64,000 nucleotides of DNA from VAZQ01 sp963807865 (GTDB lineage Bacteria > Pseudomonadota > Alphaproteobacteria > Rhizobiales > Xanthobacteraceae): positions 186,001 through 250,000 of the forward strand of contig CAWEDK010000009.1 of the NCBI GenBank assembly GCA_963807865.1. Direction: 5' to 3'. The notes beneath the pieces are model-generated. The model made no database searches. It saw nothing but the letters and a program-made list of their open reading frames with translations, and had not been told where the DNA came from. Both the position numbers and the translations under genes were made by a program. Shown here piece by piece: positions 30,537 to 39,966 of the stretch. Position 1 is the first letter of the stretch. Every line of letters begins with the position of its first letter.

Positions 30537-30861
30537 GTGCTCGTCGATCATCGCACCTACCGCATCAAGCCCGGCATGACCGCCGCCCATCTCGCCATCT
30601 ATGAGCAGTACGGACTGGCCGCGCAGTCGCGGCATCTCGGCGCGCCGTTCGCCTACATGTATGCGGAGAGCGGCGACGTGAACACCGTGGTGCACCAGTG
30701 GGCCTATGAGGACGCCGCCGACCGCGCGCAAGCGCCGCGCCGGCATGGTGAAGGACCCGGAGTGGCAGACCTACCTCCAGAAGCTCAACGAGTCGGGCTA
30801 TCTGCTCGAGCAGAAGACCTCGCTGATGATCCCCGCCAAGTTCTGCCCGATCAAGCGGTGA
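30537..30861 (+). CDS. NIPSNAP family protein (one frameshift)
   Basis: This small dimeric alpha/beta-barrel protein of the NIPSNAP family has a corrected length of 107 residues. Typical elements are DHRTYRIKPG, HLAIYEQYG, GAPFAYMYAESGDVNTVVHQWAYED and RRAGMVKDPEWQTYLQKLNE. A +1 shift near 30731 lies between DRA and KRRAGM. The GTG start at 30537 follows ACGGAGA. Family members often accompany catabolic enzymes and are thought to bind small molecules. It precedes the ThDP enzyme, though a long palindromic repeat separates them. Confidence 0.82.
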
Positions 30862-30921
30862 CGCAGGCATTCAATAACGTCAGCGTTCCTCGTGCATTTT
30901 GGACGCGGTCGGGCCGCAGCT

Positions 30922-31062
30922 TACCCTCCCCCCACGAAGTGGTGGGGAGGGTCGCGAGCGAAGCGAGCGGGGTGGGGGGCTTGTCCGTTCGCGAATTGAG
31001 CGAGAGGCCCCCCACCCCCGACCCCTCCCCACCGCTTCGCTGCGCTACTCGGGGGAGGGGAG
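30922..31062. repeat. Long GC-rich inverted repeat, C/T-G/A type
   Basis: The left half begins ACCCTCCCCCCACGAAGTGG and includes GCGAGCGAAGCGAGCGGGG. The right half has GCCCCCCACCCCCGACCCC and ends CTACTCGGGGGAGGGG. The arms pair over most of their length around a centre near 30985. It lies between the NIPSNAP and ThDP enzyme genes and belongs to the same compositional family as 25318-25440, though not the same sequence. Confidence 0.75.
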
Positions 31063-31141
31063 ACCACCACCGCCCGCGTGACGTGACGGCCTGCGGCGCG
31101 AATTGCTACAAGCCAGAAAGACAAGAATCCCGGAGACACAC

Positions 31142-32825
31142 ATGCGCGCCAACGACAGCCTGCGGACGCGGCGGCGAAATTCTGATCGACCAGCTCGTAC
31201 TTCACGGCGCGCGCCACATGTTCTGCGTGCCGGGCGAGAGCTACATCGCGGCGCTGGATGCCTGCTATGGCCGCGAGCTCGCCGTCACCATCTGCCGGCA
31301 TGAGAGCGGCGCCGCCATGATGGCGGAGGCGGTCGGCAAGGCCACCGGCCGCCCCGGCATCTGCTTCGTCACGCGTGGGCCCGGCGCCACCAACGCGTCG
31401 GCCGGTGTGCACATCGCCCGGCAGGACTCGACGCCGATGATCCTGTTCGTCGGCCAGGTGGCGCGCCACATGCGCGAGCGCGAAGCGTTCCAGGAGCTCG
31501 ACTACCGCGCGGTGTTCGGCACCATCGCCAAATGGGCGACCGAGATCGACGATCCGGCGCGCATTCCCGAGATCGTCTCGCGCGCCTACTACACGGCGAC
31601 CAGCGGCCGCCCCGGCCCGGTGGTGATCGCGCTGCCCGAGGACATGCTGACCGAGCGCGTCGCGGTCGCCGACGCGCCGCCGTTCGAACCGGTCGAGACC
31701 TGGCCCGGCCTCACCGACATGAGCCGGCTGCAGAAGATGATCTGGGCGGCGGAGCGGCCGATCGTGCTGCTCGGCGGCAGCCGCTGGTCGGAGGCCGCCT
31801 GCGCGTCGGTGCAGCGCTTTGCCGAGCGGTTCGCGCTGCCGGTCGCCACCACGTTCCGCCGCGCGCATCTGTTCGATCCCGGTCACCCCTGCTACGCCGG
31901 CGACCTCGGCATCGGACCGAACCCGAAGCTCTTGGCGCGCGTCAAGGGCGCCGACCTCATCGTCCTGGTGGGCGGACGGCTCGGCGAGATGCCGTCGCAG
32001 GGCTACACGCTGCTCGACATTCCGGCGCCGAGCCAGAAGCTCGTGCACGTATTCCCCGACGTCGCCGAACTCGGGCGGGTCTACCGGGCCGAGCTTGCGA
32101 TCAACGCCGCGCCGACTGCGTTTGCCGCCGCGTTGGAAGGTTTACAGCCGCCGAATGACCTGCGCTGGAGCGACCAGACGCCGATCGCGCACGCCGATTT
32201 CCTCGCCTGGACCGACACGCCGACCAAGGTGCCGGGCGCGGCCAACATGGGCGAAATTGTTAGGTCGCTCCGCGAAAAACTTCCGCCCGACACCGTCATC
32301 ACCAACGGCGCCGGCAACTTCTCGGTCTGGGTGCACCGCTACTGGCGCTATCGCCGTTACGCCACCGAGCTGGCGCCGATCTCGGGCTCGATGGGCTACG
32401 GCGTGCCGGCCGCGGTCGGCATGAAGCGGCTCGATCCGGCGCGCACCGTGATCTGCTTCGCGGGCGACGGCGACTTCCTGATGACCGGTCAGGAGTTCGC
32501 CACCGCCATGCAGTACGACCTGCCGATCATCATCGTGGTGATGGACAACGGCATGTACGGCACCATCCGAATGCATCAGGAGCGGCACTATCCCGGCCGC
32601 GTCGTCGGCACCGCGCTGCAGAATCCCGACTTCGCCGCCTATGCGCGCAGCTTCGGTGGCCATGGCGCGACGGTGACGAAGACCGAGGACTTCATGCCGG
32701 CGTTCGAGGCCGCGCAGAAATCCGGCAAGCCCGCGATCATCCACGTCAAGGTCGATCCCGAGGCGCTCACGCCTGCGATGTCGCTCTCGGCGATTCGCGA
32801 CAAGGCGCTGGCGGAGAAGCACTGA
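31142..32825 (+). CDS. Thiamine diphosphate-dependent enzyme, acetolactate synthase-like (one frameshift)
   Basis: This ThDP enzyme of the acetohydroxyacid synthase/benzoylformate decarboxylase superfamily has a corrected length of 560. The N-terminal pyrimidine-binding domain holds FCVPGESYIAALDA and the catalytic Glu in CRHESGAAMM. The central domain has PIVLLGGSRW. The C-terminal domain has the ThDP motif GDGDFLMTGQEFATAMQYDL ending in VMDN (Asp-Asn instead of the usual Asn-Asn). A +1 shift near 31172 affects only the first ten residues. Similar proteins are annotated as ThDP-binding proteins of unknown substrate; a role in true branched-chain biosynthesis is unlikely, as no small regulatory subunit is present. 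Confidence 0.87.
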
Positions 32826-32914
32826 ACGTTAGGCTGAGCAGGGTGGGAAGAGACTCGGATCGCGCGGGCACGCTTCGGAGCGGTCCAGAGAATCCCGTGG
32901 GACAGGAGGCTGCA

Positions 32915-33727
32915 ATGACGATCGCATTCAACCAGGCCACTGTTACACCCGAGCCGGCCGGACCAGGCATCGTGCGGCAGAGACTGCTGACAGACGAGGT
33001 CGTGGCCGGCACGGATGTGCTACTCGACCGCCTGACACTTGAGGCGGGCTCGACGCTCCGGCTCGAGCCCACGGAAAAGTCCCTGATCTGGATTCACCTG
33101 CTGCAGGGTGAAGCGACGCTCGACACCCTCTACACTAACGAGATGTCGGATACCCACTCGGCCTTTCTGCCGCCCGTCTTCAGCGGCTCCCTGTCGACGA
33201 AGACGGGCGCAAGTATGCTCTGTGCCCGGATCCCGAACGGCGGAGACGGCGATCATCCGCGTCTCGTGGTCGTCAACTGGGCGCGAGAGCCCGTCTTCAG
33301 GTCGGATCGCGACGCCCGCAAGCGCGTCGCGCTCGTCACCGACGAGATGTGCAGCACCAAGGCGGTCAAGATTGAGATGGTGATCTACCCTGCGGGTACC
33401 GGGGCGGCGAGCCACCATCAGGAGGGCGCCACCTCGTTCATGTACGTGATGAGCGGCCGTGGTACGGCCACGACGAAGGAGCAGTCATTCTCGCTGGCGA
33501 AGGACGATCTCATCTATTTTCCCCATCGCGAGCAGCGCGCCATTAGGGCGGCGGCCGACAGCGAGATTCGGTTTCTCGCATTCTATGTGCCGGGCGAGTT
33601 CAAGACCGTCTGGGCCAATCCAGGCGATGCCAGCGCATGGCGCTCCACCGGACTCGACATCAACGGCTACCAGACCCTGAACGATCAGAAGGACAGCCGC
33701 AACATGCGCGCCGGAGGTTTTAGCTGA
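32915..33727 (+). CDS. Bicupin domain protein
   Basis: This 270-residue cytoplasmic protein contains two cupin barrels. The first spans about residues 30-110 (LTLEAGSTLRLEP, HLLQGEATLDTL). The second spans about 150-235 with the better conserved metal-binding pattern ASHHQEGATSFMYVMSGRG and DLIYFPHREQRAI, where two His and a Glu can chelate a metal. The ATG at 32915 follows ACAGGAGG. It lies 90 bases after the ThDP gene, so it may be co-transcribed; possible roles are a dioxygenase or isomerase in the same pathway. The frame is intact. Confidence 0.8.
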   Translation: MTIAFNQATVTPEPAGPGIVRQRLLTDEVVAGTDVLLDRLTLEAGSTLRLEPTEKSLIWIHLLQGEATLDTLYTNEMSDTHSAFLPPVFSGSLSTKTGASMLCARIPNGGDGDHPRLVVVNWAREPVFRSDRDARKRVALVTDEMCSTKAVKIEMVIYPAGTGAASHHQEGATSFMYVMSGRGTATTKEQSFSLAKDDLIYFPHREQRAIRAAADSEIRFLAFYVPGEFKTVWANPGDASAWRSTGLDINGYQTLNDQKDSRNMRAGGFS

Positions 33728-33796
33728 CCCTCGCGACGACCGGTTGTCGGTGCGCGTGGGATGGGCCGATATGCGGGACGTAATCAGACGACCGCG

Positions 33797-33819
33797 CGCC
33801 GCCACTGACACGGGCGGCG
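33797..33819. terminator. Hairpin between convergent genes
   Basis: Stem CGCCGCC / GGCGGCG with a 9-base loop lies between the convergent bicupin (+) and Bug receptor (-) genes. It could act as a terminator, but no T-run is adjacent. Confidence 0.4.
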
Positions 33820-33832
33820 GCTTGCCTTGACC

Positions 33833-34816
33833 TCAATCCACCTTGATGCCGGCGGCCTTGATGATCGGCCACCACTTGTCGATCTCGGCCTTCTGGTAAG
33901 CGGCGAGCGCTTCGGGCGTCTGGCGCTCGCGGGCGGGAAGCTCCTGCCCGAGTTCGACCAGCCGGGCGCGCACGGTCTGATCCGCGAGCGCGTCGACGAC
34001 GGCGGCGTTGAGCCTGGCGATCACATCCTTCGGCGTGCCCTTGGAGGCCCACAGCCCGTGCCAGACCGAGATGTAGAACTCCGGCAGCCCGGCTTCGTCG
34101 ACGGTCGGAATGTCCGGCGCCACCGCGAGCCGGGTCTTGGCGGTGACCGCGTAGGCCTGCAGGTTGCCGCTGCGCACCTGCGGGAGCGAACTCGCCGCCT
34201 GGTCGAACGCCAGGTGGATGCGGCCGGACAGGATGTCCTGCATGCGCGGCGCCGCGCCGCGGTACGGCACGATCTGGATGTTGGTGCCGGTGGCGTTCTG
34301 GAACAGGATGCCGGCGAGGTGCGAAGCGCCGCCGACGCCGGTCGTTCCCACCATGCCGTGCCCGGGATTGGCCTTGAGCCAGGCGACCAGTTCCTTGATG
34401 TCCTTGGCGGGAACGGACTTCGCCGCGACGATCAGTTGCGGGCCGTCCGAGACCAGCCCGACCGGCTCGAAGTCGGTGAGCAGATCGTAGGGCAGCGAAT
34501 AGATCGCGCCATTGACGACATGCGAGCCCCAGTGCCCGATGCTGAGCGTGTAGCCATCGCCCGGCGCGCGTACCACCCGGCCGACGCCGATGTTGCCGCC
34601 CGCACCCGCGACGTTCTCGACGATCACCGTCTGGCCGAGCGAAGCGCGCATGCGCTCGCCAAGGAGGCGCGCAATGGTGTCGGTCGGTCCGCCGGCCGGG
34701 TAGGGCACCACGATGGTGATGGGACGCGTGGGGAAACTCTGCGCCGCCGCCGGCGAGGCGGTGATCGTGCAGCCGACGGCAACGGCAAAAGCCAGTGCGA
34801 GCACTCGTGCGATCAT
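33833..34816 (-). CDS. Bug family tripartite tricarboxylate transporter receptor
   Basis: This periplasmic solute-binding protein of the TctC/Bug family captures carboxylic acids or related small molecules. It has a signal peptide (ARVLALAFAVAVGCTITASPAAAQ), then the family start FPTRPITIVVPYPAGGPTDTIAR, VIVENVAGAGGNIGV, and a late PDIPTVDEAGLPEF. Length is 327. The ATG at 34816 is preferred over the one at 34828 because the latter overlaps the GGAGGG ribosome-binding site. No TctA/TctB membrane subunits are adjacent, as is common for Bug proteins. Confidence 0.9.
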   Translation of the reverse strand: MIARVLALAFAVAVGCTITASPAAAQSFPTRPITIVVPYPAGGPTDTIARLLGERMRASLGQTVIVENVAGAGGNIGVGRVVRAPGDGYTLSIGHWGSHVVNGAIYSLPYDLLTDFEPVGLVSDGPQLIVAAKSVPAKDIKELVAWLKANPGHGMVGTTGVGGASHLAGILFQNATGTNIQIVPYRGAAPRMQDILSGRIHLAFDQAASSLPQVRSGNLQAYAVTAKTRLAVAPDIPTVDEAGLPEFYISVWHGLWASKGTPKDVIARLNAAVVDALADQTVRARLVELGQELPARERQTPEALAAYQKAEIDKWWPIIKAAGIKVD

Positions 34817-34924
34817 CGTTCCCTCCATGGGTCGTTTCTTGTGTCGCGGTGTCGGCCCGTAACGCCGCGACGGCGTAAAGCCGCTACGGGGACGGGATGC
34901 GTTCGTTCGCGTCCGGGCTGCGGC

Positions 34925-35632
34925 TCAACCGCGCGGCAGCACCACGAAGCAGTTGACGATCTTATCGTGCAGCGCCTGCTTGCGTCGCGTCCATCCCGCC
35001 ATCATGAAGCCGATGAATAGGATCAGCGCCGAGAGAATCTTGAGCAGGTTGCGGCCGGTCGCGATCGGCACCGAAAGCCGCTTGCCGTCGCGGTCGACGA
35101 CCTGCATGCCGAGCGCCAATTTGCCGAACGAGGCCTGGTACCGACTCGTCTCCATCGCGACCCAGTAGATCACCAGCACCAGAAGAATGAGATTCTCAAG
35201 GCCGGTGCCCTGGATGTCCTGGCGGGTCTGCGGATCGATCCGCTGCGTCGTGGTCTTGGAGGTGTTCCAGGTGGCGGAGCCGGACGACGATTCCCGCATC
35301 GTCTTGGTCACCCTGAACAAATAGGTCCACTTTCCGAGCACCGTCTCCTCGACGATCTCCTCCGTGGTCTTGATCGCGACATTGCCGTCCTTGCTGTCGA
35401 CGGTCTTGGTTTCGATCGTCCGCTCGGTCGTGCCGATGCCGAGCGGCGTCCGCAGGACCACGCTGTTGCCGATCGCAGGAAACACGGCCGCCAGCAACAG
35501 GAACACGATCGCCACCGCGCTGCTGACCAGGAACCAGTCGATGATGAACGCGATGAAGCGCCGCCAAAAACCGCCATAGTGGACGCTGTCCGCGCCGGCT
35601 ATCGCGGTGCTCGTAACCTGAGCTTCGGCCAT
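34925..35632 (-). CDS. RDD family membrane protein
   Basis: This 235-residue inner-membrane protein of the RDD family is named for conserved Arg and Asp residues. The N-terminal element YGGFWRRFIAFIIDWFL carries the Arg and first Asp in a helix. A long soluble insert of about 70 residues (TTERTIETKTVDSKDG through QRIDPQTRQ) precedes the second half, FGKLALGMQVVDRDGKRLS and the ending KQALHDKIVNCFVV. Function is unknown; some family members are cation antiporters. It is a stand-alone gene between the Bug receptor and the aldolase. Confidence 0.87.
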   Translation of the reverse strand: MAEAQVTSTAIAGADSVHYGGFWRRFIAFIIDWFLVSSAVAIVFLLLAAVFPAIGNSVVLRTPLGIGTTERTIETKTVDSKDGNVAIKTTEEIVEETVLGKWTYLFRVTKTMRESSSGSATWNTSKTTTQRIDPQTRQDIQGTGLENLILLVLVIYWVAMETSRYQASFGKLALGMQVVDRDGKRLSVPIATGRNLLKILSALILFIGFMMAGWTRRKQALHDKIVNCFVVLPRG

Positions 35633-35725
35633 AAGTCGCCCTCTCCAGGAAGCTGCCTGCCGGTAGTTTCGGCGCGCCCGGGCGCCGGCGCAAGCGGCGC
35701 TGCCGCGGCTTGGTTATGCGGGAGT

Positions 35726-36493
35726 TTATGTCCGGTAGGTCGGGTCCCTGCGCTCCAGCATGCGCAGCAGCCCGGCCCACTCGGTGCCGAACGGCGCATC
35801 CGGTGCGACCGCGAGCTTGGCGGTGTGTTCCGACACCGCGGGCGGCGGAATGTTGAGGGTCGCGCCGCCGGCCATGGCGGCGACCTGCGTCTCGCAGGCG
35901 AACTGCAAATTGAACAGGTTGGAGAACGCCAGCGGGATCGAGGGTCCGACCGCCAGCAGGCCGTGGTTGCGCAAGATCATCACCGGGTTGCCGCCGAGAT
36001 CGCGTTGCAGCCGCGTGCGCTCGTCGACGTCGATCGCAAGGCCCTCGTAGTCGTGATAGCTGACGCGGCCGTAGAACAGTTGCGCGTGCTGACTGATCGG
36101 CAGGAGCCCCTCCTTCATGGCGGCGACTGCGACGCCGGCCTTGGAGTGGGTGTGGATCACGCAGTCGACGTCCTCGCGCCCGCCATGAATGGCGCTGTGG
36201 ATGACGAAGCCCGCCTTGTGCATCGGCGCTTCGGGATCGTCGAGGACGTTACCGTCGAGATCGACCTTGATCAGGTTCGAGGCCGTAACCTCATCGAACA
36301 GCAGGCCGAAGCGGTTGAGCAGAAAATGGCCCGGTTCGCCCGGCACACGCGCCGAGATGTGGGTGTAGATCAGGTCGGTCCAGCCGAAATGCTCGACCAG
36401 GCGATAGCAGGCGGCGAGATTGACGCGCTGCTCCCATTCGGCGGCGGCGATGCGGGGCTTGAAGGCCCGGCTGGTGAAACCCATCGTGGTCAT
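35726..36493 (-). CDS. Class II aldolase/adducin family protein
   Basis: This zinc-dependent class II aldolase fold protein (255 residues) is related to fuculose-1-phosphate aldolase. The start WEQRVNLAACYRLVEHFGWTDLIYTHISARVPG contains the substrate-binding N/THIS elements. Further on are the metal ligands HTHSKAG (two His) and RNHGLLAVG (third His). Members without sugar-phosphate partners often act on short keto-acid intermediates in catabolic clusters. It is transcribed in the same direction as the ABC binding protein at 36679-37687, with a palindromic repeat between. Confidence 0.88.
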   Translation of the reverse strand: MTTMGFTSRAFKPRIAAAEWEQRVNLAACYRLVEHFGWTDLIYTHISARVPGEPGHFLLNRFGLLFDEVTASNLIKVDLDGNVLDDPEAPMHKAGFVIHSAIHGGREDVDCVIHTHSKAGVAVAAMKEGLLPISQHAQLFYGRVSYHDYEGLAIDVDERTRLQRDLGGNPVMILRNHGLLAVGPSIPLAFSNLFNLQFACETQVAAMAGGATLNIPPPAVSEHTAKLAVAPDAPFGTEWAGLLRMLERRDPTYRT

Positions 36494-36538
36494 CGCGTGT
36501 GTCTCCGATATTTTTGTCGATAGGAATTATCGTCGTGA

Positions 36539-36668
36539 TGCCCGGGCGCTGCGCAGCACGAGCGCGAAGCGTGAGTGGTGCGCTGCAGACCGGGACCGCA
36601 AAGAGGCCGGTGTTTGTTGCGGTCCCGGATCAGCGGCGCACCGCTGCGCGCTGCACCGCGTCCGGGCA
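36539..36668. repeat. Intergenic inverted repeat between aldolase and binding-protein genes
   Basis: An inner perfect stem CCGGGACCGC (36590-36599) / GCGGTCCCGG (36619-36628) extends outward imperfectly through GTGGTGCGCTGC and CAGCGGCGCACCGC to outer ends TGCCCGGGCGC and CGTCCGGGCA. It is a different sequence family from the other repeats in this window. It occupies the gap between two genes on the minus strand. Confidence 0.75.
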
Positions 36669-36678
36669 CGGTCTCCTG

Positions 36679-37687
36679 TCACTTCAGCCGCTGCGCCGCC
36701 TCCCTGACGATGCTGAGGTCGGCGTATTTCTGGATGTCGATCGGCCCTCGCAGGAAGCCCAGATCGCGCTGCACGTCGATGTTGGCCTGGAGGGCCGCCA
36801 AATCGGGCAAAAGGTCGGGACTACGGGCATATTCCTTGTTGGTGAACAGCCAGCCGGCAAACCGTTCCGGCGGCTGCTTGGTCACACGCGCGGCGATCGC
36901 TACGGCCGCGTCGTGGTTCTTCGGGTCGAGATACCAGCGTACGACGCGCAGCGCGTCTTCCATGAAGTCGAGCATCGCGGCGCGGTTCTTGTCCAGGAAG
37001 TTCTTGCGCGCCACCCAGACGATCATCTGGGTGGTGCCGATGCCGTCCTTCTGGCTGAACAGCGGGCGGCCGATCTGCGCCAGTTCGGGATCGAACGAGA
37101 ACGGCGCCACGAACGAGGCGAGGTCGGCCTTCTTCGACTGCAGCATCGACTTCATGGTCGGGAAGGGGGCCTCGATCACCGTGTAGTCGCGCCGGTCCTC
37201 GAGCTTGGCCTTGCGGAGCATCGCGCGCATCGCGATGTCGACGGCGCTGCCGGCGGAATTGGTGGCGACGATCTTGCCCTTGAGGTCCTCGACCTTCTGT
37301 ACCGGGCTGTCTTTGAGCACGTAGAACTTGTTGGTGTAGTGACCCTCGGCGCCGTCCTTGAACTGGTCGCCGACCACCCGCAGATCTTCAAGACCGGCGT
37401 TCTGGATCGCGATGGCGAGCGACGAGAATGCGAGATTGCCGAGTTCGATCTCGTTGTTCGCCATCGCGGTGATGACCGCCGGCGTGCCCTGAAAGCGGAT
37501 CGTCTCCAGCACGTAGGATTTGCCGTTGTTGCGCATCAGATCGGGCTTTTCGGCCAGGAGCGGCGTCCAGTCGGACGGCGCTACGATCCAGCTTGCGCGA
37601 ATCTTGACCGGATCCCGCGCCGTGCGCGCTTGCGGCCATCAGCGCGAAGGCGGCGGCCAACGCCGCCGCAAATCGAAGCGCCCGCAT
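36679..37687 (-). CDS. ABC transporter substrate-binding protein, SsuA/NMT1-like (one frameshift)
   Basis: This periplasmic binding protein of the nitrate/sulfonate/taurine type has a corrected length of 335. The signal peptide (FAAALAAAFALMAASA) is followed after a +1 shift near 37622 by DPVKIRASWIVAPSDWTPLL, then VLETIRFQGTPAVITAMANNEIELG and KIVATNSAGSAVDIAMRAML. The end contains KQPPERFAGWLFT and NIDVQRDLGF. No permease or ATPase genes are nearby. It is divergent from the TetR gene at 37841, which may control it. Confidence 0.86.
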
Positions 37688-37840
37688 GTTTCCTCCTGAT
37701 GTCCTTATGGTTCGAGCGGGAGGGTAGCACCGGATTCAACCAGCCGGCCAGTTGGGCGTGCCTGATCGGGACATGAGCCCAGGGGATACCGATTGCGCGC
37801 CGGCGAATCATCGTTCATTTTTTCGGTGAGGCGATTTGCC

Positions 37841-38513
37841 ATGCCCTACCGCAAGACCGACAACGTCACCCGCAAGCTCGCGGCCCGGCATGCCGCGATT
37901 TTGGCAGCCGCCCACGCCGCGGCGGCTGAAGGCGGCATGGCGGCGGTGCAGATTGCGCCGGTCGCGGAGCGCGCCGGCATCGCGACCGGGACCGTCTACC
38001 GCTATTTCCCCGCCAAGACCGACCTGGTCGCCGTACTGGTCAGGGCGCTGGCGGAGCGAGGAGGTTGCCGTCCTCGCCGGTTCGGCGCGGGCGGCGCCGG
38101 GGCCACTTTCGGCGCTGGCCGCGGCGTTCAGCACCTTTTGCATGCGGGTGCTGGCGCGGCGGCGGCTTTCCGGTGCGCTGCTCGTCGAAGCCGTGGAGGC
38201 CGACGTCGCCGCGGCGCGCGCCCCCTACCGCGCGGCGATTGCCGGCGAATTCCAACGGCTCATCGCTGCGGCGCTGGCTGGCGGCCACCTGCCCGAGCAG
38301 GATGCGGCGCTTTCGGCCACGGCCGTGCTCGGCGCGCTGACCGAGGGATTGATCGGGCGGGGCTCGCGTGCTGCAAGCCAGGACGCCGGCAAGGACCGCG
38401 CCCTGGTGCAGGCGCTCGCGCTGTTGACGTTGCGGGCGCTCGGTGTGGCCGATGCCCGCGCGCGTGGTCTCGTGGTGCAGACGGTGCTGCCGGGCGTCGT
38501 CAGGATGCCGTGA
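37841..38513 (+). CDS. TetR/AcrR family transcriptional regulator (one frameshift)
   Basis: This is a one-component repressor-like protein with a corrected length of 223. The N-terminal HTH region reads MAAVQIAPVAERAGIATGTV then YRYFPAKTDLVAVLV, which is canonical TetR. The ligand-binding part follows in the next frame after a +1 shift near 38059 (LAE / EVAVLAG). It lies 153 bases from, and divergent to, the ABC-type binding protein gene, so the intergenic region is the likely operator site. I found no convincing long palindrome there. Confidence 0.87.
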
Positions 38514-38520
38514 GCGTCAG

Positions 38521-39634
38521 CTATTGCAGCGTCGTGATCGCGATCCAATCGCTCACGGCCCGCAGCGCCTCGTATTCGTCCGCCGTCTCCCTGTGGGCCG
38601 CGAACACTGCCAACTGGGCGTCGGCGGACGTGCCGGCGCCCACGATCGTGCGGCAGCGCTCGATGTCGGCTGTGCAGCCGAGCGACCGGGCATCCTTGGC
38701 GGTGTCGTCGATCAGGCGGTCAAGCATCTCGGCGACCGGGAGAGCCTCGCCATCGACGACGAAGGTGCCGTGCACACCGTAGCGTTGCGCCCGCCACTTG
38801 TTCTCGACGACGATCGCGCGCTGCACCGCATCGAGATCGGCGTGGCGCTCGGGGTTGGCGTAGATGATGACAGGCGACCGTGCGGTAGAGCGCAGCGATC
38901 GCGATCGAATCTTCCATCAGCGTGCAGGAGTCCGGCGCCCGTAGTTCAAGCGTCGGATGCTTGAGCGACGGGCGGATCGCCCACCAGATGTAGCTGGCAT
39001 CGGGCATCACGCCGGCGCGGACCAGCGCACCGACATAGGCATCGAACTCCGCACGGGTGCGGAAGAGCTCCGGCACGCCGGTGCGTGGCAGTTCGTCGTA
39101 GGCGGCGAGCCGGTAGCCTTTCAGCCCAGTCGAACGCGATTGCCAGAACGGCGACGAGGTCGACAGCGCGACGAACAGCGGCAGGTAGGGCAGCATCCGC
39201 CGCATGACGTCGACGCGCGCGTCGGGTTCGGGCAGTTCGACATGCACGTGCATCCCGCACAGCAGGTCGCGCTGGCCGATCATCTGCAGGTCATCCATCA
39301 CGGTGTCGTAGCGTTCCTGCGGCGTCTGCAGCGCCTTGCGCCAGAGCGCGGTCGGATGCGTGCCGGACGCCAGGATGGCGAGCCCGTGCTCCGCCGCAAC
39401 CGTGGCGACGGTCTGGCGCAGGTGACGCAACTCGGTGCGCGCTTCCTGCATCTCCTCGTGCGGTGAGGTGATCACCTCGACCTGTGGCTGGAGGAATTCA
39501 GTCGAAACCCGGCCCTCGGTTGCCGCCTTGGCGGCGTCGAAGAACGATTTCTGCACGTTGGGCGCGACGCGCTTGGTTTGCGCGTCCACCAAGAAATACT
39601 CCTCCTCGATGCCGATTGAGAAATTGTGGGTCAT
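38521..39634 (-). CDS. YbdK-type carboxylate-amine ligase, GCS2 family (one frameshift)
   Basis: This is a glutamate-cysteine ligase family 2 protein (YbdK group; members show weak gamma-glutamylcysteine synthetase activity). It starts NFSIGIEEEYFLVD, which carries the metal-binding glutamates. It then shows TEFLQPQVEVIT, CGMHVHVELP and SPFWQSRSTGLKGYRLAAYDELPRTG, followed by HPTLELRAPDSCTLMEDS. A +1 shift near 38872 precedes IIYANPERHADLD and AIVVENKWRAQRYG. Corrected length is 370. ATG 39634 (MTHNF) is preferred over an upstream ATG. It is convergent with the TetR gene, 7 bases away. Confidence 0.88.
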
Positions 39635-39768
39635 GGTCCGGTCTCCACCGGGAGGCATACGCACGGCGAACCACCCGGCGATGGTATGCCTTTGGAAACG
39701 CGTGAGTATCCCTGTCGCCGCTTATTCGGCGGCAGGGGGAAACTCAGATCGGCGGTATTGGTTGCAGC

Positions 39769-39846
39769 CTAGTGTGGCGGTTCAGAAGTCCGCATCATTC
39801 TCGCGGCGAGTCCGATATGCGGACTTCTGAACCAAAGCCACACTAG
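39769..39846. repeat. Hairpin element 1, CTAGTG...CACTAG
   Basis: A 78-base near-perfect inverted repeat has 27 paired bases: CTAGTGTGGC then GGTTCAGAAGTCCGCAT on the left, and the exact reverse complement on the right with three extra bases (AAA). The loop is 21 bases. It ends in CTAG at both sides, and is followed after 12 bases by a second element of the same design. Possibly a miniature mobile element or REP-type unit; no transposase is nearby. Confidence 0.85.
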
Positions 39847-39858
39847 ATCAATGAGTGG

Positions 39859-39933
39859 CTAGTGTCCTTCGATTCCGAAGTTCGCAAATGTAGGCGCCGC
39901 AGAATGGTGCGAACTTCGGAATCGGGACACTAG
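39859..39933. repeat. Hairpin element 2, CTAGTG...CACTAG
   Basis: A 75-base inverted repeat has left arm CTAGTGTCCTTC then GATTCCGAAGTTCGCA, and right arm TGCGAACTTCGGAATC then GGGACACTAG. The loop is 21 bases, the same as in element 1. It shares the CTAGTGT ends and a related inner sequence (GATTCCGAAGTTCGCA versus GGTTCAGAAGTCCGCA). Together the two fill the gap between the ligase and Usp genes. Confidence 0.85.
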
Positions 39934-39966
39934 GAAGTCTGTGCTGGAACTGCCGGTGCCGCAATC

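Noticed and set aside
39769..39933. CRISPR-like array
   Set aside because: Only two elements, each an internal inverted repeat with different inner sequence and a 12-base separation; no regular direct repeats, spacers or cas genes.
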